From Pseudomonas frederiksbergensis (lineage in GTDB: Bacteria; Pseudomonadota; Gammaproteobacteria; Pseudomonadales; Pseudomonadaceae), in assembly GCF_000802155.2 (NCBI RefSeq), contig NZ_JQGJ02000004.1:530045-594044 (forward strand): DNA of 64,000 bases. Direction: 5' to 3'. The stretch's first letter is position 1. Every line of letters begins with the position of its first letter. The notes under the pieces were generated by a model. That model had not been told where the DNA came from. It saw only the letters and a list, made by a program, of their open reading frames with translations, and searched no databases. Position numbers and translations under genes: made by a program. Shown here piece by piece: positions 48,735 through 58,910 of the stretch.

Positions 48735-49490
48735 ATGAGCGCAGAGCAACACGATGTTGGAGTGTCCCAGGTGGCCGCGGCGATTGCCGAACCGGCCCGT
48801 ACCCGAATGCTCTGCGCCCTGATGGACGGCCACGCCCGCACCAGTACGGAGCTGGCGAGCATCGCCGAGGTCAGCACCTCCACCGCCAGCGCCCACCTGG
48901 CGAAGCTCAAGGAGTTGGCCCTGGTGCGCTTGCACGTGCAAGGTCGTCATCGTTACTACAGCCTCGCCGATAAACGCGTCGCAGAAGCTCTTGAAGCATT
49001 GATGGTGATAGGCCAGAACGCCGCGCCGAGGTTCACGCCGCGCACGCCGGATCGCCTGCAGTTTGCCCGCACCTGCTACGACCACATGGCCGGCACCCTG
49101 GCGGTGCGGCTGCACGACCGCTTGCTCGAAGTCGGGTGGTTGCTCGATGGAGAAGGGCAGGGTTATCGGCTGAGTGAATCGGGTGAGGTGCTGTTTGAAA
49201 GCTTGGGCATTGATGCGCAGGCATTGACGGCCCAACGACGCCGGTTCGCCTGCCCATGCCTGGACTGGAGCATGCGCCGGCCGCACTTGGGCGGTGCCTT
49301 GGGGGCGGCGTTGCTGCAAGTGGCGATCAAGCGCAAATGGGTAATCCAGGACCTGGACAGCCGGGCGCTGGGGTTGACCGTCACTGGGCAGCGGGAGATG
49401 GCGGCGCGGTTTGGGATTAGTCCCGAGACGGAGGTTGAGTCCACTGGCGCTTTCGCGGGCAGGCTCGCGCCCACAATGGACCTGCGCTGA
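48735..49490 (+). CDS. ArsR-type winged-helix regulator with REP-encoded tail
   Basis: 251 residues. N-terminal ArsR wHTH (about 10-95): ARTRMLCALMDGHARTSTELASIAEVSTSTASAHLAKLKEL, then LVRLHVQGRHRYYSL. The second half (about 100-235) is a conserved extension with CPCLDWSMRRPHLGGALG, a Cys pair that could bind metal or a ligand. The last 13 codons (AFAGRLAPTMDLR) are encoded by a REP element, so the C-terminus is probably extended. It is divergent from the P450 with a 78-bp shared promoter region. Confidence 0.87.
   Translation: MSAEQHDVGVSQVAAAIAEPARTRMLCALMDGHARTSTELASIAEVSTSTASAHLAKLKELALVRLHVQGRHRYYSLADKRVAEALEALMVIGQNAAPRFTPRTPDRLQFARTCYDHMAGTLAVRLHDRLLEVGWLLDGEGQGYRLSESGEVLFESLGIDAQALTAQRRRFACPCLDWSMRRPHLGGALGAALLQVAIKRKWVIQDLDSRALGLTVTGQREMAARFGISPETEVESTGAFAGRLAPTMDLR
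49446..49480 (+). repeat. REP element inside the ArsR-type coding end
   Basis: TTCGCGGGCAGGCTCGCGCC matches the REP core of this genome and is read in frame as the C-terminus of the regulator. Confidence 0.65.
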
Positions 49491-49507
49491 ACAAAAAACG
49501 AGGGATC

Positions 49508-49735
49508 TTGCGGCGGAGCCAGGTAACGGTGCCAGGCGATCTCGATTTCCATCACGCCGCTGTAGGCGTAGACGAACTCACCCCAGGCATGCCGGTGCGG
49601 GAGGACGAGCCGCTGGAGCCGAACTTTACCGTTGGCGCGACGTTGGTATCGAGCGAAAATACTGCTGGTCAGCGGTTACGGCTGGTTTCGCCAGCGTTGG
49701 GGGCGATGGCCGGTTTGCCTCGGGAGTAACTGAAA
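49508..49735 (-). pseudogene. Remnant of an AraC-family regulator (cupin N-terminus)
   Basis: The minus strand from 49654 to 49508 encodes 49 codons typical of the N-terminal cupin of AraC regulators: ARYQRRANGKVRLQ, then LPHRHAWGEFVYAYSGVMEI and HRYLAPPQ. A one-base shift at about 49655 joins it to the preceding PAVTADQQYF in another frame (to 49735). There is no start codon, and after PPQ the sequence runs into unrelated DNA antisense to the regulator gene, so the HTH is lost. It is the only gene-like content of the 470-bp gap 49491-49960; the rest is a terminator and REPs. Confidence 0.65.
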
Positions 49736-49743
49736 GAAGATGT

Positions 49744-49782
49744 AAAAAAGCCCACCCCTGCAAGGACAGCGGTGGGCTTTTT
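49744..49782. terminator. Bidirectional terminator
   Basis: AAAAAAGCCCACC, a 14-base loop, and GGTGGGCTTTTT, downstream of the ArsR-type gene and next to the AraC remnant. Confidence 0.8.
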
Positions 49783-49797
49783 ACTCAGGTGAGCAAC

Positions 49798-49927
49798 CCT
49801 GTGGCGAGAGGATTCAGCGAAACGTCGCACCGCCCCGCTCGAGTGCGAAGCGCTCGCATGGTTTTTGTGGCTCACCCAAATACCTGGGGGTTGCTTCGCA
49901 ACCCCGCGGGGATAAATCCCCTCGCCA
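49798..49927. repeat. REP-derived region
   Basis: Starts CCTGTGGCGAGAGGATT and ends GGGGATAAATCCCCTCGCC, inverted partial copies of the GTGGCGAGGGGATTTATCC type. The inner hairpin GGGGGTTGCTTCGCAACCCC and a second degenerate arm form a decayed REPIN. Confidence 0.65.
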
Positions 49928-49929
49928 AG

Positions 49930-49958
49930 AAAAAGCCCCCAAGTGCCCAGGGGGCTTT
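49930..49958 (-). terminator. Terminator of ilvE
   Basis: On the minus strand AAAGCCCCC-TGGGCACTT-GGGGGCTTTTTC, two bases after the ilvE stop codon. Confidence 0.82.
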
Positions 49959-49960
49959 GA

Positions 49961-50980
49961 TCAAACCTTGACGATCCAACCCGCCGGCGCTTCCACGTCG
50001 CCGGTCTGTACGCCGGTCAGCTCTTTGTAGAGCTTCTGGGTGATCGGGCCGACTTCGGTTTCGCTGTGGAACACGTGCAGCTTGTCCTTATAGCTGATGC
50101 CGCCGATCGGCGTGATCACCGCTGCGGTACCGCAGGCGCCGGCTTCCTTGAAATCCGACAGCTTGTCGATGAACACGTCGCCTTCGATCACTTCCAGGCC
50201 CAGGCGCGATTTGGCCAGTTCGATCAGCGACAGGCGGGTGATGCCCGGCAGGACCGATGGGGAGTTGGGGGTGATGAATTTGTTGTCGTGGGTAATGCCG
50301 AAGAAGTTGGCCGAGCCGACTTCCTCGATTTTCGAATGGGTCAGCGGATCCAGGTAGATGCAGTCGGCGAAACTGGCCTTCTTGGCCTGGGAGCCGGGCA
50401 TCAGGCTGGCTGCGTAGTTGCCACCGACCTTGGCGGCGCCGGTGCCTTGCGGGGCGGCGCGGTCGAAGCTGGAGATCAGGAAATTGTGCGGCGTCAGGCC
50501 GCCCTTGAAGTAGGCGCCGACCGGAATGCAGAAGATCGAGAAGATGAACTCCGGTGCGGTGCGCACGCCGATGTTGTCACCCACGCCGATCACGAACGGA
50601 CGCAGGTACAGCGCGCCGCCAGTGCCATACGGGGGGATGAAGCGCTCGTTGGCGCGGACCACTTGCTTGCAGGCCTCGATGAACTGCTCGGTGTCGACGT
50701 GCGGCATCAGCAGGCGGGCGCAGCTGCGTTGCATGCGGGCGGCGTTCTGGTCCGGGCGGAACAGGTTGATCGAACCGTCCTTGCAGCGATAGGCCTTCAG
50801 GCCTTCGAAGCATTGCTGACCGTAGTGCAGGGCGGTGGAGCCCTCGCTGATGTGCAGCACGTTGTCGTCGGTCAGGGTGCCCGCGTCCCAGGCGCCATCG
50901 CGCCAGTGCGACAGGTAGCGCTTGTCGGTCTTGATGTAGTCAAAGCCCAGTTTGTCCCAATTGATGCTCTCGTTACCCAT
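49961..50980 (-). CDS. ilvE: Branched-chain amino acid aminotransferase
   Basis: 339 residues from ATG 50980 (AGAGGG upstream; ATG 51049 has none). Fold type IV transaminase of the longer subfamily: LHYGQQCFEGLKAYR, RMQRSCARLLMP, PLYLRPF-type GGALYLRPFVIG, the PLP Lys in KVGGNYAASL, and EVGSANFFGI with GITRLSLIELA. It interconverts Leu, Ile and Val with their keto acids, which the bkd complex nearby can degrade. The 190-bp gap upstream contains only a REP. Confidence 0.93.
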   Translation of the reverse strand: MGNESINWDKLGFDYIKTDKRYLSHWRDGAWDAGTLTDDNVLHISEGSTALHYGQQCFEGLKAYRCKDGSINLFRPDQNAARMQRSCARLLMPHVDTEQFIEACKQVVRANERFIPPYGTGGALYLRPFVIGVGDNIGVRTAPEFIFSIFCIPVGAYFKGGLTPHNFLISSFDRAAPQGTGAAKVGGNYAASLMPGSQAKKASFADCIYLDPLTHSKIEEVGSANFFGITHDNKFITPNSPSVLPGITRLSLIELAKSRLGLEVIEGDVFIDKLSDFKEAGACGTAAVITPIGGISYKDKLHVFHSETEVGPITQKLYKELTGVQTGDVEAPAGWIVKV

Positions 50981-51127
50981 GACACCCTCTATTTCCTGAC
51001 AACCGTCGAAACGGTTCAAGGCTTCTGACGTTTTGAATGGGGACAACAATACTTCATTCCGGGGGTGTTTCGCAGCCTGTTACATGAATCCTGCAGCTGA
51101 AAACAGCCCTGCGGTCGTTGTGAGGGA

Positions 51128-51154
51128 TTGTGGAAGCAAGGCTTGCTCCCACAA
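51128..51154. repeat. REP element
   Basis: TTGTGGAAGCAAGGCTTGCT with flanking CCCACAA, a single REP between ilvE and lpdV. Confidence 0.7.
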
Positions 51155-51172
51155 GTTATTCACCCACGGCTA

Positions 51173-52555
51173 TTACAAGTGCAACGCATGCCCCAACGCC
51201 CGCAAGGCTGCTTCCTGCACCGCCTCGCCCAGCGTAGGGTGGGCGTGGATGGTGCCGGCGATGTCTTCCAGGCGCGCGCCCATTTCAAGGGATTGGCCGA
51301 ACGCTGTGGACAGCTCCGACACCCCCACGCCAACCGCTTGCCAACCAACGATCAAGTGATTGTCCCGGCGCGCCACGACCCGGACGAAACCGCTTTTCGA
51401 TTCCAGCGTCATGGCCCGGCCGTTGGCGGCGAACGGGAAGCTCGATAAGATGCAGTCCAGTCCGGCAGCGTTGGCCTCGTCCGGCGTCTTGCCGACCACG
51501 ACCACTTCCGGATCGGTGAAGCACACCGCCGCGATGGCGGTCGGGTTGAACTCGCGATGTTGGCCAGCGATCAGCTCGGCGACCATCTCGCCCTGGGCCA
51601 TGGCCCGGTGGGCGAGCATCGGTTCGCCGCTCAGGTCGCCGATGGCCCAGACGTTGCGCATGCTGGTCTGGCAGCGATTGTCGATCTTCACTGCCGAGCC
51701 GTTCATCGCCAGGTCCAGCGCTTCGAGGTTCCAGCCCTGGGTGTTGGGTTTGCGACCGACGGCCACCAGCACCCGGTCAGTCTCCAGGCTCAGGGTGTCG
51801 CCATTGGGATCACGCACCTTCAAGGTATTGGCCTGGGCATCGAAACCTTCGACGCTGTGCTTGAGGTACAGCTTCACGCCCAATTGCTTGAGCGCTTCGT
51901 GCACCGGCTGCGTCAGCTCACCGTCGTAGGCCGGCAGGATCCGCTCCTGGGCTTCCACCACACTGACCTCGGCGCCAAGCTTGCGATACGCAATGCCCAG
52001 CTCCAGGCCAATGTAGCCACCGCCGACCACCACCAGATGCTTGGGCACCGAAGACGGGGCGAGGGCTTCGGTGGAAGAAATGATCGGTCCACCCACCGGC
52101 AGCATCGGCAGGTCGACGCTTTTCGAGCCGGTAGCCAACAGCAGGTGTTCACACTGGATGCGGGTGTCGCCAACCTCGACCGTCTTGCCATCGACCACCT
52201 TGGCCCAGCCGTGAATGACCTGGACCTTGTGCTTCTTGAGCAACGCGGCGACGCCAGTGGTCAGGCGATCGACGATGCCATCCTTCCACTCCACGCTTTT
52301 GCCGATGTCCAGGGTGGGCGCCGCAACGGTGATGCCCAAGGCCGAGCCCTGGCTGTGGTGGCGGGTCTGGTGGAACTGCTCGGCCACATGGATCAACGCC
52401 TTGGACGGGATGCAGCCAACGTTCAGGCACGTACCGCCCAGCGCCTGGCCTTCCACCAGGATGGTCGAGATGCCCAGTTGCCCGGCACGGATCGCCGCCA
52501 CATAGCCGCCAGGGCCGCCGCCGATGATCAGCAGGGTGGTATTCAAAGTCTGCAT
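51173..52555 (-). CDS. lpdV: Dihydrolipoyl dehydrogenase of the branched-chain keto acid complex
   Basis: 460 residues from ATG 52555, with GGAG six bases upstream lying across the bkdB stop. FAD motif [21 protein letters not shown], redox-active disulfide [17 protein letters not shown] motif [15 protein letters not shown], and catalytic His-Glu in [13 protein letters not shown]3 component that reoxidises the lipoyl arm of BkdB. Fourth gene of the operon. Confidence 0.95.
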   Translation of the reverse strand: MQTLNTTLLIIGGGPGGYVAAIRAGQLGISTILVEGQALGGTCLNVGCIPSKALIHVAEQFHQTRHHSQGSALGITVAAPTLDIGKSVEWKDGIVDRLTTGVAALLKKHKVQVIHGWAKVVDGKTVEVGDTRIQCEHLLLATGSKSVDLPMLPVGGPIISSTEALAPSSVPKHLVVVGGGYIGLELGIAYRKLGAEVSVVEAQERILPAYDGELTQPVHEALKQLGVKLYLKHSVEGFDAQANTLKVRDPNGDTLSLETDRVLVAVGRKPNTQGWNLEALDLAMNGSAVKIDNRCQTSMRNVWAIGDLSGEPMLAHRAMAQGEMVAELIAGQHREFNPTAIAAVCFTDPEVVVVGKTPDEANAAGLDCILSSFPFAANGRAMTLESKSGFVRVVARRDNHLIVGWQAVGVGVSELSTAFGQSLEMGARLEDIAGTIHAHPTLGEAVQEAALRALGHALHL

Positions 52556-52558
52556 CAC

Positions 52559-53827
52559 TTACTCCACAAACAAGGTGGCGGGTTGTTCGAGCAAACCGCG
52601 CAAGGCCTGGATGAATTGCGCCGCATCCATGCCGTCGACCACCCGGTGATCGAAGGAACTGGAGAGGTTCATCATCTTGCGGATCACGATCTGGCCCTTG
52701 ATCACCATGGGCCGCTCGACGATTTTGTTCACGCCGACAATCGCCACTTCCGGCAGGTTCAGCACCGGCGTACTGACGATACCGCCCAACGCGCCGAGGC
52801 TGGTCAGGGTGATGGTCGAACCGGACAGCTCATCGCGACTGGCCTTGCCATTGCGTGCGGCCGTGGCCAGGCGCGAGATTTCCGCCGCGCTGTCCCACAG
52901 GCTGCGAGCCTCGGCGTGACGCACCACCGGCACCATCAGGCCGACATCGCTCTGGGTGGCAACACCCACATGCACCGCGCCGGAGCGGTGGATGACTTGG
53001 GCTTCGTCGTCATAGCGGGCGTTCATCTGCGGGAAGTCGCGCAGGGCCACGACCAGGGCGCGGACCAGGAACGGCAGCAAGGTCAGCTTGCCGCGATTGG
53101 CGCCGTGTTTTTCATTCAGGTGAACCCGCAGCTCTTCCAGGGCGGTGACGTCGATTTCCTCGACGTAGCTGAAATGGGCGGCGCGTTGGGTGGCTTCCTG
53201 CATGCGCTGGGCGATCTTGCGGCGCATGCCGATCACCGGGATCTGCTGCTCGTCGTGGCGTTCGGCATAACCCGAACCGCCCTTGGCCTGGGGTGACGAC
53301 CCCTGGGCCAGGTAGGCTTCCAAGTCCTCATGCAGGATTCGCCCGGCAGGGCCGCTGCCCTGGACCAGGCGCAGTTGGATACCCAGGTCCAATGCGTGTT
53401 TGCGCACGGCCGGCGAGGCCAGTGGGCGCTCTTCAGGCGCGCGGGCCGCAGGCGCTTGCGGGGCGCAGCGTGGCGCGGTGGTTTTTTCCGCCACCGGTTC
53501 AGGCTTGGCCACTGGCGCTGCTTTTGGTGCCTGTACAGCCGCCGCAACGGGAGCCGGTTGGGCCGATTCCTTCAAGTTGCCCGCGCCTTCGACTTCGATG
53601 CGGATCAGTTCGCTGCCCACCGCCATGACCTCACCCGGCTCGCCACCCAGGGCGATGACCCGGCCATGCACTGGCGAAGGAATATCCACCATCGCCTTAT
53701 CAGTCATGACATCGGCCAGCACTTGGTCCTCGACGACCATGTCGCCGACCTTGACGTGCCACACCGACAATTCTACTTCCGCGATGCCTTCGCCGATGTC
53801 CGGCATCTTGATAACGTGCGTGCCCAT
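52559..53827 (-). CDS. bkdB: Branched-chain keto acid dehydrogenase E2 (lipoamide acyltransferase)
   Basis: 422 residues. Lipoyl domain (1-80) with lipoylated Lys in VMTDKAMVDIPSP; an Ala/Pro-rich linker; the peripheral subunit-binding domain (about 140-175, SPAVRKHALDLGI ... GPAGRILHEDLEAY); and the acyltransferase core ending SSFDHRVVDGMDAAQF with the catalytic His. The ATG abuts the bkdA2 stop. It forms the core of the complex that oxidises keto acids from Val, Leu and Ile. Confidence 0.96.
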   Translation of the reverse strand: MGTHVIKMPDIGEGIAEVELSVWHVKVGDMVVEDQVLADVMTDKAMVDIPSPVHGRVIALGGEPGEVMAVGSELIRIEVEGAGNLKESAQPAPVAAAVQAPKAAPVAKPEPVAEKTTAPRCAPQAPAARAPEERPLASPAVRKHALDLGIQLRLVQGSGPAGRILHEDLEAYLAQGSSPQAKGGSGYAERHDEQQIPVIGMRRKIAQRMQEATQRAAHFSYVEEIDVTALEELRVHLNEKHGANRGKLTLLPFLVRALVVALRDFPQMNARYDDEAQVIHRSGAVHVGVATQSDVGLMVPVVRHAEARSLWDSAAEISRLATAARNGKASRDELSGSTITLTSLGALGGIVSTPVLNLPEVAIVGVNKIVERPMVIKGQIVIRKMMNLSSSFDHRVVDGMDAAQFIQALRGLLEQPATLFVE

Positions 53828-54886
53828 TCAGACCTCCATGACCCGTTTCAACGCCGCGCCCACACGGGACGGCCCAGGGAAATACGCCCATTCCTGCGCG
53901 TGCGGGTAGGGAGTATCCCAGCCGGTGACACGCTCGATGGGCGCTTCCAGGTGGTGGAAGCAATGTTCTTGTACCAACGACACCAGCTCGGCGCCGAAAC
54001 CGCAGGTGCGGGTGGCTTCGTGGACGACCACGCAGCGGCCGGTCTTCTTCACGGATTTGACGATGGTATCAAGGTCCAGCGGCCAGAGGCTGCGCAGGTC
54101 GATGACTTCGGCATCGATGCCGGTTTCTTCGGCTGCCACTTGGGAAACGTAGACCGTGGTGCCGTAGGTGAGCACCGTCACGTCCTTGCCCGGACGGGTG
54201 ATGGCGGCGACGTCCAGCGGCACGGTGTAGTAACCGTCCGGCACCTGCGCCGAGGGGTGTTTCGACCACGGCGTTACCGGACGATCGTGGTGGCCGTCGA
54301 ACGGGCCGTTATACAGGCGCTTGGGTTCGAGGAAGATCACCGGGTCATCGTTTTCGATGGAAGCGATCAGCAAGCCCTTGGCGTCGTAGGGGTTGGATGG
54401 CATGACGGTGCGCAGGCCGCAGACCTGGGTGAACATCGCCTCGATGCTCTGGCTGTGGGTCTGGCCGCCATAGATGCCGCCGCCGCAAGGCATGCGCAGG
54501 GTCATCGGCGCGGTGAACTCGCCGGCCGAGCGATAGCGCAGGCGCGCGGCTTCGGAAATGATCTGGTCCGACGCCGGGTAGACGTAGTCGGCGAACTGGA
54601 TCTCGGCCACCGGCCGCAACCCGTAGGCGCCCATGCCCACCGCCACGCCGACGATGCCGCTTTCGGAAATCGGTGCGTCGAACACCCGCGAGGTGCCGTA
54701 CTTGTTCTGCAGGCCCTCGGTGCAGCGGAACACGCCGCCGAAGTAACCGACGTCCTGGCCGAACACCACGACGTTGTCGTCGCGCTCGAGCATCACGTCC
54801 ATGGCCGAGCGCAGGGCCTGGATCATGGTCATGGTGGTAGTGGTCATGGCGGTGTCCAACGCAATATTGTTGTTGTGATCGTTCAT
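53828..54886 (-). CDS. bkdA2: Branched-chain keto acid dehydrogenase E1 beta
   Basis: 352 residues. Transketolase-like pyrimidine domain: MIQALRSAMDVMLERDDNVVVFGQDVG and FADYVYPASDQIISEAARLRYRSAG, followed by the C-terminal regulatory domain (VSQVAAEETGIDAEVIDLRSLWPLD). Pairs with BkdA1 to decarboxylate branched-chain 2-oxo acids with ThDP. One base separates it from bkdA1. A Thr/Met-rich N-terminal leader precedes the domain, and a later Met may be used. Confidence 0.95.
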   Translation of the reverse strand: MNDHNNNIALDTAMTTTTMTMIQALRSAMDVMLERDDNVVVFGQDVGYFGGVFRCTEGLQNKYGTSRVFDAPISESGIVGVAVGMGAYGLRPVAEIQFADYVYPASDQIISEAARLRYRSAGEFTAPMTLRMPCGGGIYGGQTHSQSIEAMFTQVCGLRTVMPSNPYDAKGLLIASIENDDPVIFLEPKRLYNGPFDGHHDRPVTPWSKHPSAQVPDGYYTVPLDVAAITRPGKDVTVLTYGTTVYVSQVAAEETGIDAEVIDLRSLWPLDLDTIVKSVKKTGRCVVVHEATRTCGFGAELVSLVQEHCFHHLEAPIERVTGWDTPYPHAQEWAYFPGPSRVGAALKRVMEV

Positions 54887-54887
54887 G

Positions 54888-56129
<1,242 letters not shown>

Positions 56130-56317
56130 CTACGCTCGATCTTGTGAATTTCTTGTAGTGGGCGCGCTAGCTGACGAATTTCCCTGGGTAGGTGGGAAAT
56201 TGTCCTACAACAATCATAGGCTCGACGAAGAAGAATATTTTTCTCTGTTGGCTTGCTGTTCAGATCATTTGCAGATAAAAAATCTGCACAACGATAAAAA
56301 ACAGGATTATTTGTCTC

Positions 56318-56806
56318 ATGCGTAAATTGGATCGCACCGACATCGGCATTCTGAACAGCCTTCAGGAAAACGCCCGCATCACCAACGCCGATCTCGCCCG
56401 TTCCGTCAACCTGTCGCCGACGCCATGCTTCAATCGCGTCCGGGCGATGGAGGAGCTAGGGGTCATCCGTGAGCAGGTCACGCTGCTGGACGCCGACCTG
56501 CTGGGTTTGCACGTCAACGTGTTTATCCATGTCAGCCTGGAGAAGCAGGTGGAAGAGGCGCTGCAGCATTTCGAAGAGGCGATCTCCGACCGGCCGGAGG
56601 TGATGGAGTGCTACCTGATGGCGGGCGATCCGGATTACCTGATCCGCGTACTGGTGCCGACGATCCAGTCGCTGGAGCGGTTCATGATGGACTTTTTGAC
56701 CAAGGTCCCGGGCGTGGCGAACATCCGCTCCAGCTTCGCCCTCAAGCAGGTGCGCTACAAGACCGCGCTGCCGTTGCCGGCCAATGGGTTGACGTTGGGC
56801 ACTTGA
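56318..56806 (+). CDS. bkdR: Lrp-family activator of the bkd operon
   Basis: 162 residues. AsnC/Lrp wHTH at the N-terminus ([38 protein letters not shown]) and a RAM ligand domain ([21 protein letters not shown] ... [19 protein letters not shown]). BkdR activates the bkd operon in response to branched-chain amino acids. Divergent location upstream of bkdA1 confirms identity. The intergenic DNA (56124-56317) is AT-rich with A/T tracts typical of Lrp targets, but I could not define single sites. Confidence 0.95.
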   Translation: MRKLDRTDIGILNSLQENARITNADLARSVNLSPTPCFNRVRAMEELGVIREQVTLLDADLLGLHVNVFIHVSLEKQVEEALQHFEEAISDRPEVMECYLMAGDPDYLIRVLVPTIQSLERFMMDFLTKVPGVANIRSSFALKQVRYKTALPLPANGLTLGT

Positions 56807-56851
56807 GCATTAAAGGGCTTTGGGACCGCTTCGCGCTGCAGTCCCGAATGC

Positions 56852-57715
56852 CTAGAGCTGGTTGATCGGAATCTTCAGGTAGGTCACACCATTGCCCTCG
56901 GCCGGCGGCAGGTGTCCGGCGCGCACATTCACCTGGATCGCCGGCAACAATAGCGTCGGCATCCCCAGGGTCTTGTCGCGCTGGGTGCGCATGGCCACGA
57001 ACGACGTCTCGTCGATGCCATCGCGCACATGGATGTTGTACTGGCGCTGCTCACCCACCGTACTCATGCACTGAGGCTCGCGTCCCTGCGGCGGGTAGTC
57101 GTGGCACACGAATAACCGTACGCCAGCAGGGAAGGCCAGCAGCTTGCGGATCGAGGTGTAGAGCTGGTGGGCATCGCCGCCCGGGAAGTCGCAGCGAGCG
57201 GTGCCCACGTCGGGCATGAACAGCGTATCGCCCACCAGGATCATATCGCCGTCGATCAGGTAGGCCATGTCCGCCGGGGTGTGGCCGGGCACATGCAGTG
57301 CAGTGGCCTTGAGATTGCCGATGAGGAAGGACTCGTCCGGTGCGAACTGATGATCGAATTGCGAACCGTCGACGGCGAATTGTGGTTCCAGGTTGAACAG
57401 GGCCTTGAACACGTTCTGCACCTGGCCGATAGACTCGCCGATGGCGATCTTGCCGCCCAGTTCCCGGCGCAGATAAGGCGCGGCGGACAGGTGGTCGGCG
57501 TGGGCGTGGGTTTCCAGTAGCCATTGCACCGTCAATCGATGTTCGCGCACAAAAGCGATCACCCGATCAGCCTGCGCGGTACCGCTGCGGCCCGAGGCCG
57601 GGTCGTAGTCGAGCACCGGGTCGACCACTGCGCACTGCCCGCCATCCTGTTCGTAAACGACATAGGTGTAGGTCTTCGAAGCAGCATCAAGGAAGCTTTG
57701 GATCTGCGCGGGCAT
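56852..57715 (-). CDS. MBL-fold hydrolase, ETHE1-like persulfide dioxygenase type
   Basis: 287 residues from ATG 57715, which gives the family start (PAQIQSFLDAASKTYTYVVYEQDG); ATG 57793 is possible but unlike relatives. Metal motif THAHADHLSAAPYLRREL, then VPGHTPADMAYLI, GDTLFMPDVGTARCDFPGG, and CHDYPPQGRE. These match the ETHE1/Blh glutathione-persulfide dioxygenase branch, which oxidises persulfide sulfur to sulfite, rather than glyoxalase II. Monocistronic. Confidence 0.85.
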   Translation of the reverse strand: MPAQIQSFLDAASKTYTYVVYEQDGGQCAVVDPVLDYDPASGRSGTAQADRVIAFVREHRLTVQWLLETHAHADHLSAAPYLRRELGGKIAIGESIGQVQNVFKALFNLEPQFAVDGSQFDHQFAPDESFLIGNLKATALHVPGHTPADMAYLIDGDMILVGDTLFMPDVGTARCDFPGGDAHQLYTSIRKLLAFPAGVRLFVCHDYPPQGREPQCMSTVGEQRQYNIHVRDGIDETSFVAMRTQRDKTLGMPTLLLPAIQVNVRAGHLPPAEGNGVTYLKIPINQL

Positions 57716-57879
57716 GACAGCGGACCTGTGCGGGAAGAAGCGGTTGCAATCCTGGAGATTCACAACATAGGGTCCGCAGCTTAAGTGAGGCACAGGGCGC
57801 CTGCAAATGCGTTCACACCTGACAACAGGCGTGCGCGGCTTGAGAGATTCTTATCGTCGAGCAAGGGATCGTGTGCCGC

Positions 57880-58749
57880 CTAGAGCTCTCGGCACTGCAT
57901 CGAAAACCCCAGCGCCACCGACTGCCCTTGCTCCAGCAATCGCAGCCCCGGCCGTCCTGGCAGGTGATGGGCATTGACCGGATGACTCACCGGTTCGATG
58001 CAGAAAAAGTCCAGACCCACAGGGCAGTACAACAGGAAATACCCGCTGCCGCTGGCACGGCATTCCAGTTCGTAACCCAGGTCCGGCTGTTGGATCAGGC
58101 ATCGTCCGTCCCAACCACCGAAACCGTTGTCGACGAGGGTCTTCGGCAGCGACCGTGCTTGTTGGAAATCCCAGTCAGAAGGAACGTCCGTCAGTTCCGT
58201 CGGCAGTTTCGCGGCGTCGCACATCCAGACTTCACTGGCGCGGGTTTGCAGGCGCGTACCGGCAGTGCGCGGGAAATATGGGTGCAAACCCAACCCGTGC
58301 CAGGCAGCCTGTTCGGCCATGTGCGTGACGTGCAGGGCGATTTGCAGCTGGCCGCCGCTCAAGCGGATCCGCAGGCTGGCGCAATAGGCGAACGGTGTTT
58401 GGCTGTCGAGTTGCAGCAAGACTTCCTGTGCGCTCTGTTCGGCCACCTGCCAAGGTTGCTGCCAGGCGCTGCCGTGAATGGGAAACGGATCGTTGGGGCT
58501 GTTGGCGTCCAGGGCGAGCCAGCCACCGGGGCAATCGAAACCACCTTGGGCGATTCGGTTGGACCAGGGGATCAATGGGAAGCAGCCGAGCTTGCCCGGC
58601 AGACCATTTTCCACCGCTTGTGGCGCAGGAGGGCGCAGCAGGGGGGCTCCGGTGCTGCGCAAGGTCCATTCAACGAAGCTGGCGCCCAGGTGCGGGGCCA
58701 GGGTGAGGCGGGTGAGTTCGTCTTGGAGGTGGAGGAGAGGGGGCGTCAT
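57880..58749 (-). CDS. Aldose 1-epimerase family protein
   Basis: 289 residues, galactose mutarotase-like beta-sandwich. Elements: GCFPLIPWSNRIAQGGF near 55, PFPIHGSAWQQPW with the first catalytic His, HGLGLHPYFPR with the second, and a C-terminal Glu in FFCIEPVSH. It likely equilibrates sugar anomers or acts on a hexose derivative. It lies downstream of the hexuronate cluster in the same direction, separated by a REPIN, so a functional link is only possible, not shown. Confidence 0.87.
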   Translation of the reverse strand: MTPPLLHLQDELTRLTLAPHLGASFVEWTLRSTGAPLLRPPAPQAVENGLPGKLGCFPLIPWSNRIAQGGFDCPGGWLALDANSPNDPFPIHGSAWQQPWQVAEQSAQEVLLQLDSQTPFAYCASLRIRLSGGQLQIALHVTHMAEQAAWHGLGLHPYFPRTAGTRLQTRASEVWMCDAAKLPTELTDVPSDWDFQQARSLPKTLVDNGFGGWDGRCLIQQPDLGYELECRASGSGYFLLYCPVGLDFFCIEPVSHPVNAHHLPGRPGLRLLEQGQSVALGFSMQCREL

Positions 58750-58783
58750 GATGGCAGGGTCTTTTTCAAAGGGGCAGAAAGCT

Positions 58784-58889
58784 CTTGTGGCGAGGGAGTT
58801 TGCCCCCGCTCGGCTGCGAAGCAGGCGCCCCGATTGACACGGAGGGGCCTGCTGCGCAGTCCAGCGGGAGCAAGCTCCCTCGCCACAAG
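58784..58889. repeat. REPIN between dctM and the epimerase gene
   Basis: CTTGTGGCGAGGGAGTTTGC and the inverted AGCAAGCTCCCTCGCCACAAG enclose a pair of GC-rich imperfect arms. It fills most of the gap. Confidence 0.85.
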
Positions 58890-58910
58890 GGGGGCTTGCT
58901 CACTGTTGGG

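Noticed and set aside
49508..49729. 73-codon plus-strand frame after the ArsR-type gene
   Set aside because: It is the shadow of the minus-strand AraC remnant, whose translation gives a clear cupin motif; the plus-strand product has none.
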